Positions 1 to 8,073 of a stretch of 64,000 nucleotides of DNA are shown one piece after another. The stretch is from an uncultured Eubacteriales bacterium (lineage in GTDB: Bacteria; Bacillota; Clostridia; Lachnospirales; Lachnospiraceae). The position numbers were made by a program, and so were the translations under genes. The stretch lies in NCBI GenBank assembly GCA_900317515.1, contig ONHA01000001.1, positions 62,001 through 126,000 of the forward strand, given 5' to 3'. The notes below the pieces were generated by a model. That model was given only the letters and a program-made list of their open reading frames with translations, did no database searches and was not told the origin of the DNA. Each line of letters opens with the position of its first letter. Position 1 is the first letter of the stretch.

Positions 1-1
1 A

Positions 2-43
2 ATGAGCACGGTGCGATATTTTGAAATATCTCACTATGCTCAT
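2..43. repeat. 42-bp imperfect palindrome at the left edge
   Basis: The two 21-base arms are inverted copies that differ at only a few positions. The outer seven bases (atgagca / tgctcat) match perfectly and the inner part centres on gatatttt / gaaatatc. It lies just downstream of miaA. No T-tract follows it leftward before the window ends; on the plus side a run of six T occurs about ten bases later. It could be an intergenic terminator hairpin or a two-fold operator for a gene beyond the edge, and the sequence here does not decide between them. Confidence 0.6.
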
Positions 44-58
44 CATTACCGTATTTTT

Positions 59-1000
59 TCAGCGGAGGATCTGCTCTTTCATATACTTCGCGATACGGAT
101 CGAATCATTCCCGAAATCAGCCCGATCTATCCACACCGCATCCTTCTCCCGCTTGAACCAGGTGATCTGCCGCTTTGCAAAGTGTCTGGTATCGCGCTTT
201 AAGATGCGCACGGCCTCCTCAAGGGAAATAAGCCCGTCCATGCAGTCCAGCATCTCCTTGTAGCCGAGCCCCTGCATGGAGACGTCCTCGCGGGAAAGCC
301 CCATGGCCTTGAGGTACATGACCTCATCGTACAGCCCCTCTTCCATCATGAAATCGACGCGGCGGTCGATCCTCTCATAGAGCTTTGCCCGGTCCATCGC
401 AATCACGAAATAGTGGAGATCATAAGGGCTCTCCTTAAGCTTCTCCTCCTCATTGTGGGCATAGATGCTCTGCCCGGTCTCCTCGAAGTACTCGATGGCC
501 CGAATCACCCGCTTCACGTTGTTCGGATGGATGGTCCGCGCGGAATCAGGATCGACAGCGGCGAGAAGTTTGTGGAGGGCTTCATTTCCCTCCTTTTCGG
601 CAATCTGAGCCAGTTCCGCCCGCCTTGCCTCTCTCGATCCGGTCTCCGTGAAATCAATATCCCGTGTCACCGCCTGAATATAAAAGCCGGTGCCGCCGCA
701 GAGGATCGGAACGTGTCCGCGGAAGGCAATATCACGGATTGCCTCCTTTGCGAGCGCGGCATACCGCACCACATCGAAGGCGTCCTTCGGGTCCGCCACA
801 TCGATCAGATGGTGGGGAACTCCCATCATCTCCTCCTTTGTGATCTTTGCAGACCCGATGTCCATATATTTATAGACCTGCATGGAATCGGCGGAGATAA
901 TCTCCCCGCCGATCATTCTGGCCAGTTCGACCGCAGCCTCGCTCTTGCCGGCAGCGGTGGGCCCGGCCACGACAACTAATGTTTGTTTTGTATCAGACAA
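59..1000 (-). CDS. miaA: tRNA dimethylallyltransferase MiaA
   Basis: Transfers a dimethylallyl group from DMAPP to N6 of A37 in tRNAs that read UNN codons. The product is the substrate of MiaB, whose gene lies in the same operon. The 313-residue protein has the P-loop GPTAAGKS at residues 13-20 and the conserved DSMQ segment around residue 38. Its length is normal for the family. The start codon is TTG and lies inside the end of mutL (8-base overlap), so translation is probably coupled; a GAGG stretch lies somewhat far upstream. No better start exists before the P-loop. Identity is very secure; the TTG start is likely but not certain. Confidence 0.95.
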   Translation of the reverse strand: MSDTKQTLVVVAGPTAAGKSEAAVELARMIGGEIISADSMQVYKYMDIGSAKITKEEMMGVPHHLIDVADPKDAFDVVRYAALAKEAIRDIAFRGHVPILCGGTGFYIQAVTRDIDFTETGSREARRAELAQIAEKEGNEALHKLLAAVDPDSARTIHPNNVKRVIRAIEYFEETGQSIYAHNEEEKLKESPYDLHYFVIAMDRAKLYERIDRRVDFMMEEGLYDEVMYLKAMGLSREDVSMQGLGYKEMLDCMDGLISLEEAVRILKRDTRHFAKRQITWFKREKDAVWIDRADFGNDSIRIAKYMKEQILR

Positions 1001-3032
1001 TTCTCTTGAACCTCTTTTCCAGGTCTTTCTCCGTCAGCGTGATGATCGTCGGCCGTCCGTGCGGGCAGTGATACGGGTCATCACAGGTGAAGAGTTCGTC
1101 GATGAGGGCTTTGGCCTCGGAAAATGAAAGCCGATCGCCTCCCTTGACCGCTGCCTTGCAGGCCTCCGTGGCGACCTTCAGAACGTAGATGCCCAGCTTC
1201 TTTGCGTCCTGAGTCACCTCAAGATTGTCGAGAAGCTCCGTGAAAAGTTCGCGGGAGCCCAGGGCAGAGAGGGAGTACGGTACGGCGGAGATCTTGTATT
1301 CATTTCCCCCGAAGGGCTCGATCTCAAAACCGCAGCTGGCAAACGCCTCGCCGTACTCGGCGATGAGCATTCTCTCCTCCGCGCTCAGCGTGACGATCAC
1401 GGGCGGCGAGATCTGCTGGGACGCGATCGCGCTGTTCTCATAGTCCCGCATGAAGCGGCAGAAAAGCACCTTCTCGTGGGCCGCATGCTGGTCGATCATG
1501 AACAGCTGGTCGCCGAATTCAATGATCCAGTAGGTGTTGAACGCACAGCCGATGATCCGCCTCAGCGGGGCGGCTTCCGGGGAGAGAACATTCGGAAGGA
1601 AGCTTGCCTGCTCGTAACGGATCTTTTCTTCGGGCTTTGAGGTCTCCTCCGGAGCAGATGCCTTCGGAACAGGTGCATTCTGTGTTTCCGGAGAAGGTGC
1701 GGCCTGTGTTTCCGCAGCAGATGCAATCGAGGCTTCCTGAACAGGTGAAGACGGTGCGGTCTGCGTTTCCTTGGCAGATCTCTTCTCTGCTTCCGGAACC
1801 GGTACCGCTGTTTCACGTTCCCGGATCACCGGGGAAGCAGTATTTTCTTTTTGCGGTGAAACAACAGAATCCTGCTGTTCCGGCAGCTTTCGGACGATTC
1901 CTTCCGGAACGCGCTTCTGAGCATCCGCCTCACTTCTCTCCCGGATCATCTCCCGCTCGAAAGGCGCCGGATTGGCATATCGTTCGGGCTTTTCCGCCCT
2001 TGCCGTTCTGACCGGCGGGTTGAGGGACGTCTTTACGATCATCTCCTGGTACTGAAGCACCTTGGAAACTCCGTGCATGACGGCCTCCAGCACTCCCTTC
2101 TCATCGGAGAAGCGTACATCCATCTTGGTCGGATGGACATTTACGTCCACTTTGTCCCCGTCGACCCGTATGGACAGGCAGGTGAAAGGATACTGGTGCT
2201 GCATCAGCTTGTTTCCGTAGCCGGATTCAATGCCGAGCGCAACGACGCGGCTCTTTACGTAACGGCCGTTCACGAAATAATTTTCATAATTGCGGTTCCC
2301 GCGGCTGATCGAAGGCTTCGCGATGAAGCCGGTCATGTGGACAGGCCCCTCAAAATAATCCACCGGCAGAAGCTCATCGGTCACGCTCCGCCCGTAGATA
2401 TGGTAGAGGGTATCCTTGAGATTCCCGCTGCCCGTCGTGGTGAGGCGGCTGGTTCCGTTCTGGATGAATTCAAAGCCGATATCCGGTCTCGAGAGGGCCA
2501 GCTGTTCAACGTAGGCCCCGACATGGGCGCCTTCCGTGGACGCCGTCTTCAGGAATTTAGCTCTGGCCGGCGTGTTGTAGAAAATATCCCTGACGACGAT
2601 CGTCGTCCCGTCCGGGGCGCCGACTTCCTCAAGAAGCTTTTCTCTGCCGCCTTCGATTACGTACCGGGTCGCAGCCGCGTCCTCCTCCTGTTTGGTGATG
2701 AGCTCGACGCGGCTCACGGCTGCGATCGAGGAAAGTGCCTCGCCTCTAAATCCCAGGGATGAGATCGTGCGGAGCTCATCGACTGTCTTTAATTTTGACG
2801 TCGCATGCCTTAAAAATGCAAGCCTCACATCGTCCGCGCCGATTCCCTTACCGTCGTCGGTGATGCGGATCATGGAGATACCGCCGTCCTTTATTTCAAT
2901 CGTGATGCGGGTGGCGCCGGCGTCGATTGCATTTTCGGTCAGCTCCTTTACGATGGAGGCCGGCCGCTCGACGACCTCGCCGGCAGCGATCTTATCGACC
3001 GTATTCTGATCTAAAATGTGTATAATGCTCAT
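993..3032 (-). CDS. mutL: DNA mismatch repair protein MutL
   Basis: Couples MutS mismatch recognition to strand excision. The N-terminal GHKL ATPase shows the catalytic glutamate in KELTENAIDAG (about E30), then DDGKGI and GFRGEAL. A Pro/Ala/Glu-rich linker spans roughly residues 370-490, followed by a C-terminal dimerisation and endonuclease domain. That domain carries DQHAAHE at 514-520, ACKAAVKGGD, and the metal-binding CPHGRP near residue 656, as in nicking MutL proteins of bacteria without MutH. The final glutamate of the DQHA(x)2E(x)4E motif is cysteine here (C525). The gene overlaps mutS by ATGA and miaA by eight bases. Confidence 0.97.
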   Translation of the reverse strand: MSIIHILDQNTVDKIAAGEVVERPASIVKELTENAIDAGATRITIEIKDGGISMIRITDDGKGIGADDVRLAFLRHATSKLKTVDELRTISSLGFRGEALSSIAAVSRVELITKQEEDAAATRYVIEGGREKLLEEVGAPDGTTIVVRDIFYNTPARAKFLKTASTEGAHVGAYVEQLALSRPDIGFEFIQNGTSRLTTTGSGNLKDTLYHIYGRSVTDELLPVDYFEGPVHMTGFIAKPSISRGNRNYENYFVNGRYVKSRVVALGIESGYGNKLMQHQYPFTCLSIRVDGDKVDVNVHPTKMDVRFSDEKGVLEAVMHGVSKVLQYQEMIVKTSLNPPVRTARAEKPERYANPAPFEREMIRERSEADAQKRVPEGIVRKLPEQQDSVVSPQKENTASPVIRERETAVPVPEAEKRSAKETQTAPSSPVQEASIASAAETQAAPSPETQNAPVPKASAPEETSKPEEKIRYEQASFLPNVLSPEAAPLRRIIGCAFNTYWIIEFGDQLFMIDQHAAHEKVLFCRFMRDYENSAIASQQISPPVIVTLSAEERMLIAEYGEAFASCGFEIEPFGGNEYKISAVPYSLSALGSRELFTELLDNLEVTQDAKKLGIYVLKVATEACKAAVKGGDRLSFSEAKALIDELFTCDDPYHCPHGRPTIITLTEKDLEKRFKRIV

Positions 3033-5680
3033 GCGTTCTTCCAGCGATTTTTCAGCTTGTTCTGCAGCCGGTAGAGCTCGTTCAGCGCATCGACCGGCGT
3101 CATGTTGGTGATATCCATATCCCGAAGTTCATTCAGGATATCTTCGTCCTTTACCGTGTCAAAGAGGGACATCTGGGTGAGATCCACCTCGTCGTAATGG
3201 GTAGCCTTGCTCTTCGGCTTTGTGCCGACACCGGCGATCGTCTCGACCGCCGCCGTGATATCCGAGGCGGAGAGCTGCTCGACCAGCTGACCCGCCCGGG
3301 TCAGGACCGCCTCCGGCACGCCTGCGAGCCTTGCCACCTGCACGCCGTAGCTCTTGTCCGCGCCGCCCTTCACGATCTTCCGGAGGAAAATGATCCCGTC
3401 CTCCTTCTCCCGCACCGCAATGCAGTAGTTGTTGACGCCGTCGATCTTCCCCTCCAGCTCGGTAAGCTCGTGATAATGGGTCGCAAACAGCGTCTTGGCG
3501 CCGATGATCTTCCGGTCGGCGATGTACTCGATCACGGCCCAGGCAATCGAGAGCCCGTCAAAGGTGGATGTGCCGCGGCCGATCTCATCGAGGATCAGAA
3601 GGCTTCTGGGGGTTGCATTTCTTAAGATATTGGCGACCTCGGTCATCTCCACCATGAAGGTCGACTGGCCGGAAGCGAGATCATCCGAAGCGCCTACACG
3701 TGTAAAGATGCGGTCCACCAGACCGATATTCGCGCTCTTGGCCGGCACGAAGCTGCCGATCTGGGCCATCAGGACGATCAGCGCACTCTGGCGCATGTAG
3801 GTGGATTTACCGGCCATGTTCGGTCCGGTGATGATCGAGATGCGCTTCTTCTTCATGTCGAGGACCGTATCGTTGGGGACGAAGGCGTCATTTTCGATCA
3901 TGCGCTCGACGACCGGATGGCGGCCGGCCTTGATGTCGATCACGCCGTCCGTATTGATCCTCGGCCGTATAAAACGGTTCCTGCGGGCCGTCTCCGACAG
4001 CGATGCCAGGACGTCAATCTCCGCGATCATGCGGGCTGTCTGCTGGATGCGGACCAGATTCTCGCCGATCGTATCGCGCACCCCCGCAAAGAGCTCGTAC
4101 TCCAGCGAATTCAGTTTGTCCTCCGCCCCGAGGATCTTGTCCTCGAGCTCTTTAAGGCGCGGCGTTGTATAGCGCTCGCCGCCGACCAGCGTCTGCTTTC
4201 TTGTATAGGTGTCCGGAACCTTGTCCTTAAAGGAATTGGACACCTCAATGCAGTAGCCGAAGACGCGGTTGAACTTGACCTTGAGCGTGTGGATGCCTGT
4301 CTTCTCCCGCTCTTCCGCCTCAAGCTGGGCCAGCCAGCTCTTTCCCTCGGTTCTCGCGGCCCGGTAATCGTCCACATGGCTGTCGTAGCCGTCCTTGATG
4401 ATGCCGCCCTCCTTCATCGCAAGAGGCGGATCGTCTATGATGGCCTCCTCGATGAGGGTGCAGATGTCCTCCAGGGTATCCATATCCCTGTAAAATGAAG
4501 ACATCTTAGCGTCCGCAAGTTCACCCAGCAGCATTTTTATGTGCGGGATCATCGAGAGGGAGGTCTTAAGAGCAACAAGGTCCCTCGGATTTGCACTCTT
4601 GTAGCTGATCCGGGCCGCGAGCCGCTCGAGGTCATAGACCGGATTCAGGTACTCGCGCAGTTCGGAGCAGGTGATTTCATTTTTATTGAGAGATTCGACC
4701 GCATCAAGCCTCTCCTCGATCTTCTTTTTGTCGATCAGGGGCTGCTCGATCCAGCTCCGGAGCATTCGCCCGCCCATGGCGGTGCGGGTCTTATCGAGGA
4801 CCCAGAAAAGGGAGCCTCTCTTCTCCTTCTCCCTCAGCGTCTCAATGAGCTCAAGGTTGCGGATCGTGGAGGCGTCCAGAACCATGAATTCCTCGGTGTG
4901 ATAGGGGCGGACCGTGGAGATATGGGAGAGGTCCGTCTTCTGCGTCTCAAAGAGATAGGAAAGAAGGGCGCCGGCCGCATTCACCGCGCAGGTGAATTCA
5001 CCAAGTCCCAGTCCTTCCAGGGTTCCGACATGGAAATGGTCCAGCAGAGTCTTCCTGCAGGATACATCCCCGAAGTAGGCGGCTTCCATCGGCTCGATCA
5101 GCACGCTGAGCCTCCCCTTGAGATCCTCTATGTCGATCCCGGTCATCATGAAGGCTTCGTTGCAGATGATTTCCGACGGGGCGATTTTGAAGATCTCATC
5201 CGTGAGTTTCCGGAGATTATCTGCCTCCGTCACCAGGAATTCCCCGGTGGATACGTCCGCAGCCGCGATCCCGTACCGGTCTTCGGTTGCGACGATGCTC
5301 ATGAGGAAATTGTTGCGGGTCTCGTCGCCGGCCCCGATATCCATGTTGGTGCCCGGGGTGACCACACGGGTGACCTCACGCTTCACAAGGCCTTTGGCCA
5401 GCTTCGGATCCTCGACCTGGTCGCAGATCGCAACCTTCTCCCCCTTCTTGATAAGGCGGCTCACATAGGTATCCAGCGCGTGGAAAGGCACGCCGCACAT
5501 CGGAGCCCTTTCGGGCAGGCCGCACTCCTTGCCGGTCAGGGTGAGCTCGAGAAGCTTTGAGACGCGGACCGCGTCGTCAAAGAACATCTCGTAGAAGTCA
5601 CCGACCCGGTACATGAGTACGCAGTCTTTGTAGGACTCCTTCATTTTTTTGTATTCCTGCATCATCGGCGATAAAGCCAT
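3029..5680 (-). CDS. mutS: DNA mismatch repair protein MutS
   Basis: ATP-driven mismatch sensor. The 883-residue protein has the mismatch-wedging F-Y-E triad (GDFYEMF, F29-E31) in domain I. The ABC-type ATPase domain has Walker A GPNMAGKST near residue 620, the segment LASGQSTFMVEM, and Walker B LLILDEIGRGTS. The C-terminal end looks like a normal MutS1. An AAGGA ribosome binding site precedes ATG. The gene sits between miaB (32-base gap) and mutL (ATGA overlap), so repair and tRNA-modification genes are co-transcribed from the promoter upstream of miaB. Confidence 0.98.
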   Translation of the reverse strand: MALSPMMQEYKKMKESYKDCVLMYRVGDFYEMFFDDAVRVSKLLELTLTGKECGLPERAPMCGVPFHALDTYVSRLIKKGEKVAICDQVEDPKLAKGLVKREVTRVVTPGTNMDIGAGDETRNNFLMSIVATEDRYGIAAADVSTGEFLVTEADNLRKLTDEIFKIAPSEIICNEAFMMTGIDIEDLKGRLSVLIEPMEAAYFGDVSCRKTLLDHFHVGTLEGLGLGEFTCAVNAAGALLSYLFETQKTDLSHISTVRPYHTEEFMVLDASTIRNLELIETLREKEKRGSLFWVLDKTRTAMGGRMLRSWIEQPLIDKKKIEERLDAVESLNKNEITCSELREYLNPVYDLERLAARISYKSANPRDLVALKTSLSMIPHIKMLLGELADAKMSSFYRDMDTLEDICTLIEEAIIDDPPLAMKEGGIIKDGYDSHVDDYRAARTEGKSWLAQLEAEEREKTGIHTLKVKFNRVFGYCIEVSNSFKDKVPDTYTRKQTLVGGERYTTPRLKELEDKILGAEDKLNSLEYELFAGVRDTIGENLVRIQQTARMIAEIDVLASLSETARRNRFIRPRINTDGVIDIKAGRHPVVERMIENDAFVPNDTVLDMKKKRISIITGPNMAGKSTYMRQSALIVLMAQIGSFVPAKSANIGLVDRIFTRVGASDDLASGQSTFMVEMTEVANILRNATPRSLLILDEIGRGTSTFDGLSIAWAVIEYIADRKIIGAKTLFATHYHELTELEGKIDGVNNYCIAVREKEDGIIFLRKIVKGGADKSYGVQVARLAGVPEAVLTRAGQLVEQLSASDITAAVETIAGVGTKPKSKATHYDEVDLTQMSLFDTVKDEDILNELRDMDITNMTPVDALNELYRLQNKLKNRWKNA

Positions 5681-5712
5681 GTATACACCGTCCTTCTAAA
5701 ATGTCTTTTTCT

Positions 5713-7122
5713 TTAAGCCGGTTCCCCGATATAGTAGAAGCCGAGGCATCTGACCAGCTTTACCGGGATAATTTTTCCGATCATCGTCTCATCTCCCGGC
5801 AGATGCACGACGATATTGTGAGGGGTACGCCCGGTCACAAGACCCGGCTCGCGGTTGAGCTCTTCGACAAGCACATCCATCGTCTGCCCCGTAAATCTGG
5901 CGCAGCGCTCCTCGGCCCGCTCCTTCACCTCGGCGAGCAGCTTTGTCAGCCTCTCATGAGCGACCTTGTCGGGCACCTGGTCCGGATAGCCTGCAGCGGG
6001 CGTCCCTGTGCGCTTCGAGTAAATGAAGGTAAACGCACTGTCGTAGCCTACCTCCCGCACCAGAGACAGGGTCTCCTCGAAGTCCTCCTCCGTCTCACCG
6101 GGGAAACCGACGATGATATCGGTCGTCAGGGAAATGTCCGGCATGCGCTCCCTGAGCTTTCTCACAAGCTCCATATAGTGCTCGCGGTCGTAATGCCGGT
6201 TCATCCGCTTGAGGAGGCGGGAACTGCCGGCCTGAACCGGAAGGTGCAGGTGGGGGCAAATTTTTTCATTTTTCGCCATCGCCTCAATCAGCTCATCCGA
6301 GAGATCCTTAGGATGGGAGGTCATGAAGCGGACTCGCTCGATCCCAGGAACCTCACAGACCCTGAGGAGCAGCTCCGCAAAGCTCATCGGATGTTCCAGC
6401 GTCTTCCCGTAGGAGTTCACATTCTGGCCGAGCAGCATGACCTCGATCACACCGTCATCCGCCAGGCGTTTTACTTCAGCCAGGATCTCCTCCGGCGTGC
6501 GGCTGACCTCACGGCCGCGCACATAGGGGACGATGCAGTAGGTGCAGAAGTTGTTGCACCCGTACATGATATTGACGCCCGATTTGAACGGGTACTTGCG
6601 CACGACCGGCAGATGCTCGGGGAATACCTCGGTGCGGTCCCTGACATCGATCACGCGCTTCCGGTCGGTCAGGACCTTGAGCAGGAGCTCGGGAAATGCA
6701 TAGAGATTATGCGTTCCGAAAATAAGATCGACAAACGGATAGCTCTTCTTCACCTTCTCGACGATGTGAGGCTCCTGCATCATGCAGCCGCAGAGGCCGA
6801 TGATCATGTCCTTCTTATTCCGCTTGACACCGTTTAAGTGTCCGAGGCGTCCGAAGACATGCTGGTTCGCGTTGTCCCGCACCGTGCAGGTGTTGTAGAT
6901 GACGATATCCGCGTCATCCTCGTTCTCCGTATCCTGAAAGCCTGCCTTGTTTAAGATTCCGCGGAGCTTTTCGGAGTCGCGGGCGTTCATCTGACAGCCG
7001 AAAGTTGTCACGTTGGCGACAATCGGACGTCCCGCCTGCATGCTCCACTCGTCCGCAAGGAGTTTTATTTTATCAATACATTCATACTGAATGTCGTAAG
7101 CTTCTTTTGTTTTCTGGTTCAT
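5713..7122 (-). CDS. miaB: tRNA-2-methylthio-N6-dimethylallyladenosine synthase MiaB
   Basis: Radical-SAM methylthiotransferase that adds a methylthio group to i6A37, the product of MiaA. With ATG at 7122 the protein has 469 residues. The N-terminal UPF0004 domain holds the auxiliary-cluster cysteines (about 43, 79, 113). The radical-SAM motif CNNFCTYC gives cysteines about 189, 193 and 196, and a TRAM domain ends the protein. A TTG lies six codons upstream in frame, but GAGAGG is correctly spaced only from the ATG. It is a paralog of RimO encoded at 27067-28404. It is the first gene of the miaB-mutS-mutL-miaA operon. Confidence 0.97.
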   Translation of the reverse strand: MNQKTKEAYDIQYECIDKIKLLADEWSMQAGRPIVANVTTFGCQMNARDSEKLRGILNKAGFQDTENEDDADIVIYNTCTVRDNANQHVFGRLGHLNGVKRNKKDMIIGLCGCMMQEPHIVEKVKKSYPFVDLIFGTHNLYAFPELLLKVLTDRKRVIDVRDRTEVFPEHLPVVRKYPFKSGVNIMYGCNNFCTYCIVPYVRGREVSRTPEEILAEVKRLADDGVIEVMLLGQNVNSYGKTLEHPMSFAELLLRVCEVPGIERVRFMTSHPKDLSDELIEAMAKNEKICPHLHLPVQAGSSRLLKRMNRHYDREHYMELVRKLRERMPDISLTTDIIVGFPGETEEDFEETLSLVREVGYDSAFTFIYSKRTGTPAAGYPDQVPDKVAHERLTKLLAEVKERAEERCARFTGQTMDVLVEELNREPGLVTGRTPHNIVVHLPGDETMIGKIIPVKLVRCLGFYYIGEPA

Positions 7123-7147
7123 AACACACCTCTCAATCAATGCTTAC

Positions 7148-7175
7148 ATTATACATTGTTTTTCGGCATGGGCAA
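7148..7175 (-). promoter_or_regulatory. sigma-A-type promoter of the miaB-mutS-mutL-miaA operon
   Basis: Reading leftward, a -35 box TTGCCC (7170-7175), a 16-base spacer and a perfect -10 box TATAAT (7148-7153) lie just upstream of miaB and just past the proB terminator. The predicted transcript start gives a leader of roughly 20 bases. Confidence 0.75.
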
Positions 7176-7186
7176 GAAATATTTAT

Positions 7187-7217
7187 AAAAGGCGCGGCTC
7201 TTTAGCTGCGCCTTTTT
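7187..7217 (-). terminator. Rho-independent terminator after proB
   Basis: Eight-base arms ggcgcggc (7191-7198) and gctgcgcc (7205-7212) flank a short loop, with T-rich DNA on both sides. It ends the phoH-ybeY-DUF3048-proB transcript before the miaB promoter. One internal pair is a mismatch on the minus-strand RNA. Confidence 0.7.
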
Positions 7218-7226
7218 TGCAGATAT

Positions 7227-8066
7227 TTACATTTTTTCCAGATAATCAATCAGCGCAAACTCCTCCTTCGGATTCGCGCGGAAAATCGTCCCGATCTCCT
7301 CCCCCTGGGTCAGCCGATGAATGATGTGGAAATCATCCGCGTTCGCGATGATCATCTCGGCGCCCGCGCTGGTCGCGATATCGCCGGCGATCAGCTTGGT
7401 CGCCATGCCGCCGGTTCCGAAGCTGGACCCGGTCGAGCCCTTGGCCATGTCCATGAAATGGCTGTCCAGGTTCACGACCTCCGGGATAAACTCCGAGTCC
7501 GGGTTGGACCTTGGATCGTCCGTGTAGAGCCCGTCGATGTCAGAGAGGAGAATCAGAAGATCCGCCTTGATGAGAGCCACCACGACGGCAGAGAGGCGGT
7601 CGTTATCGCCGAATTCGATGTCGTAGGTGGAGACGGTGTCATTTTCATTGACGATTGGGATCGCGCCGAGTTCAAAGAGCTCGTTGAAGGTGTTGCGGGC
7701 ATGCCGGCGGCTCTCCGTGTCCGTGACGGTCTTCTTGTCCATGAGGATCTGCGCGACCGTCTGGCCGTACTCCGCAAAAAACTTCTGGTAGATGCCCATC
7801 AGCATGACCTGGCCGATGGCCGCGCAGGCCTGCTTCTCCTGCAGAGTCCTGCATTTTTTAATGCCTCTTGAGGCTCTGCCGACCGCGATCGCTCCGGAGG
7901 AGACGATGACGACCTCCTTGCCGCGGTTCCGGAGATCCGAGACTTCCCGTGCAAGGATCTCCAGCTTGGGCAGGTTCAGCATCCCTGTCTCGGAGTGGAC
8001 CAGGGATGAGGAACCGATCTTAATGACAATGCGTTTTTTATCTGATATTTCACTTCTTGAAGCCAA
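7227..8066 (-). CDS. proB: Glutamate 5-kinase, short form without PUA domain
   Basis: Phosphorylates glutamate to gamma-glutamyl phosphate, the first step of proline synthesis. The 279-residue protein is an amino-acid-kinase fold: N-terminal KIGSSSLV, VSSGAIAVG, the substrate-binding NENDTVS and GDNDRLSA segments, and GTGGMATK near the end. It stops where the kinase domain stops; the C-terminal PUA domain of roughly 90 residues found in many ProB proteins is absent. Translation appears to begin at TTG, since there is no in-frame ATG or GTG before the first beta strand and an AAGGG sits upstream. No proA is adjacent, so the second enzyme must be encoded elsewhere. Confidence 0.93.
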   Translation of the reverse strand: MASRSEISDKKRIVIKIGSSSLVHSETGMLNLPKLEILAREVSDLRNRGKEVVIVSSGAIAVGRASRGIKKCRTLQEKQACAAIGQVMLMGIYQKFFAEYGQTVAQILMDKKTVTDTESRRHARNTFNELFELGAIPIVNENDTVSTYDIEFGDNDRLSAVVVALIKADLLILLSDIDGLYTDDPRSNPDSEFIPEVVNLDSHFMDMAKGSTGSSFGTGGMATKLIAGDIATSAGAEMIIANADDFHIIHRLTQGEEIGTIFRANPKEEFALIDYLEKM

Positions 8067-8073
8067 AATCGTA

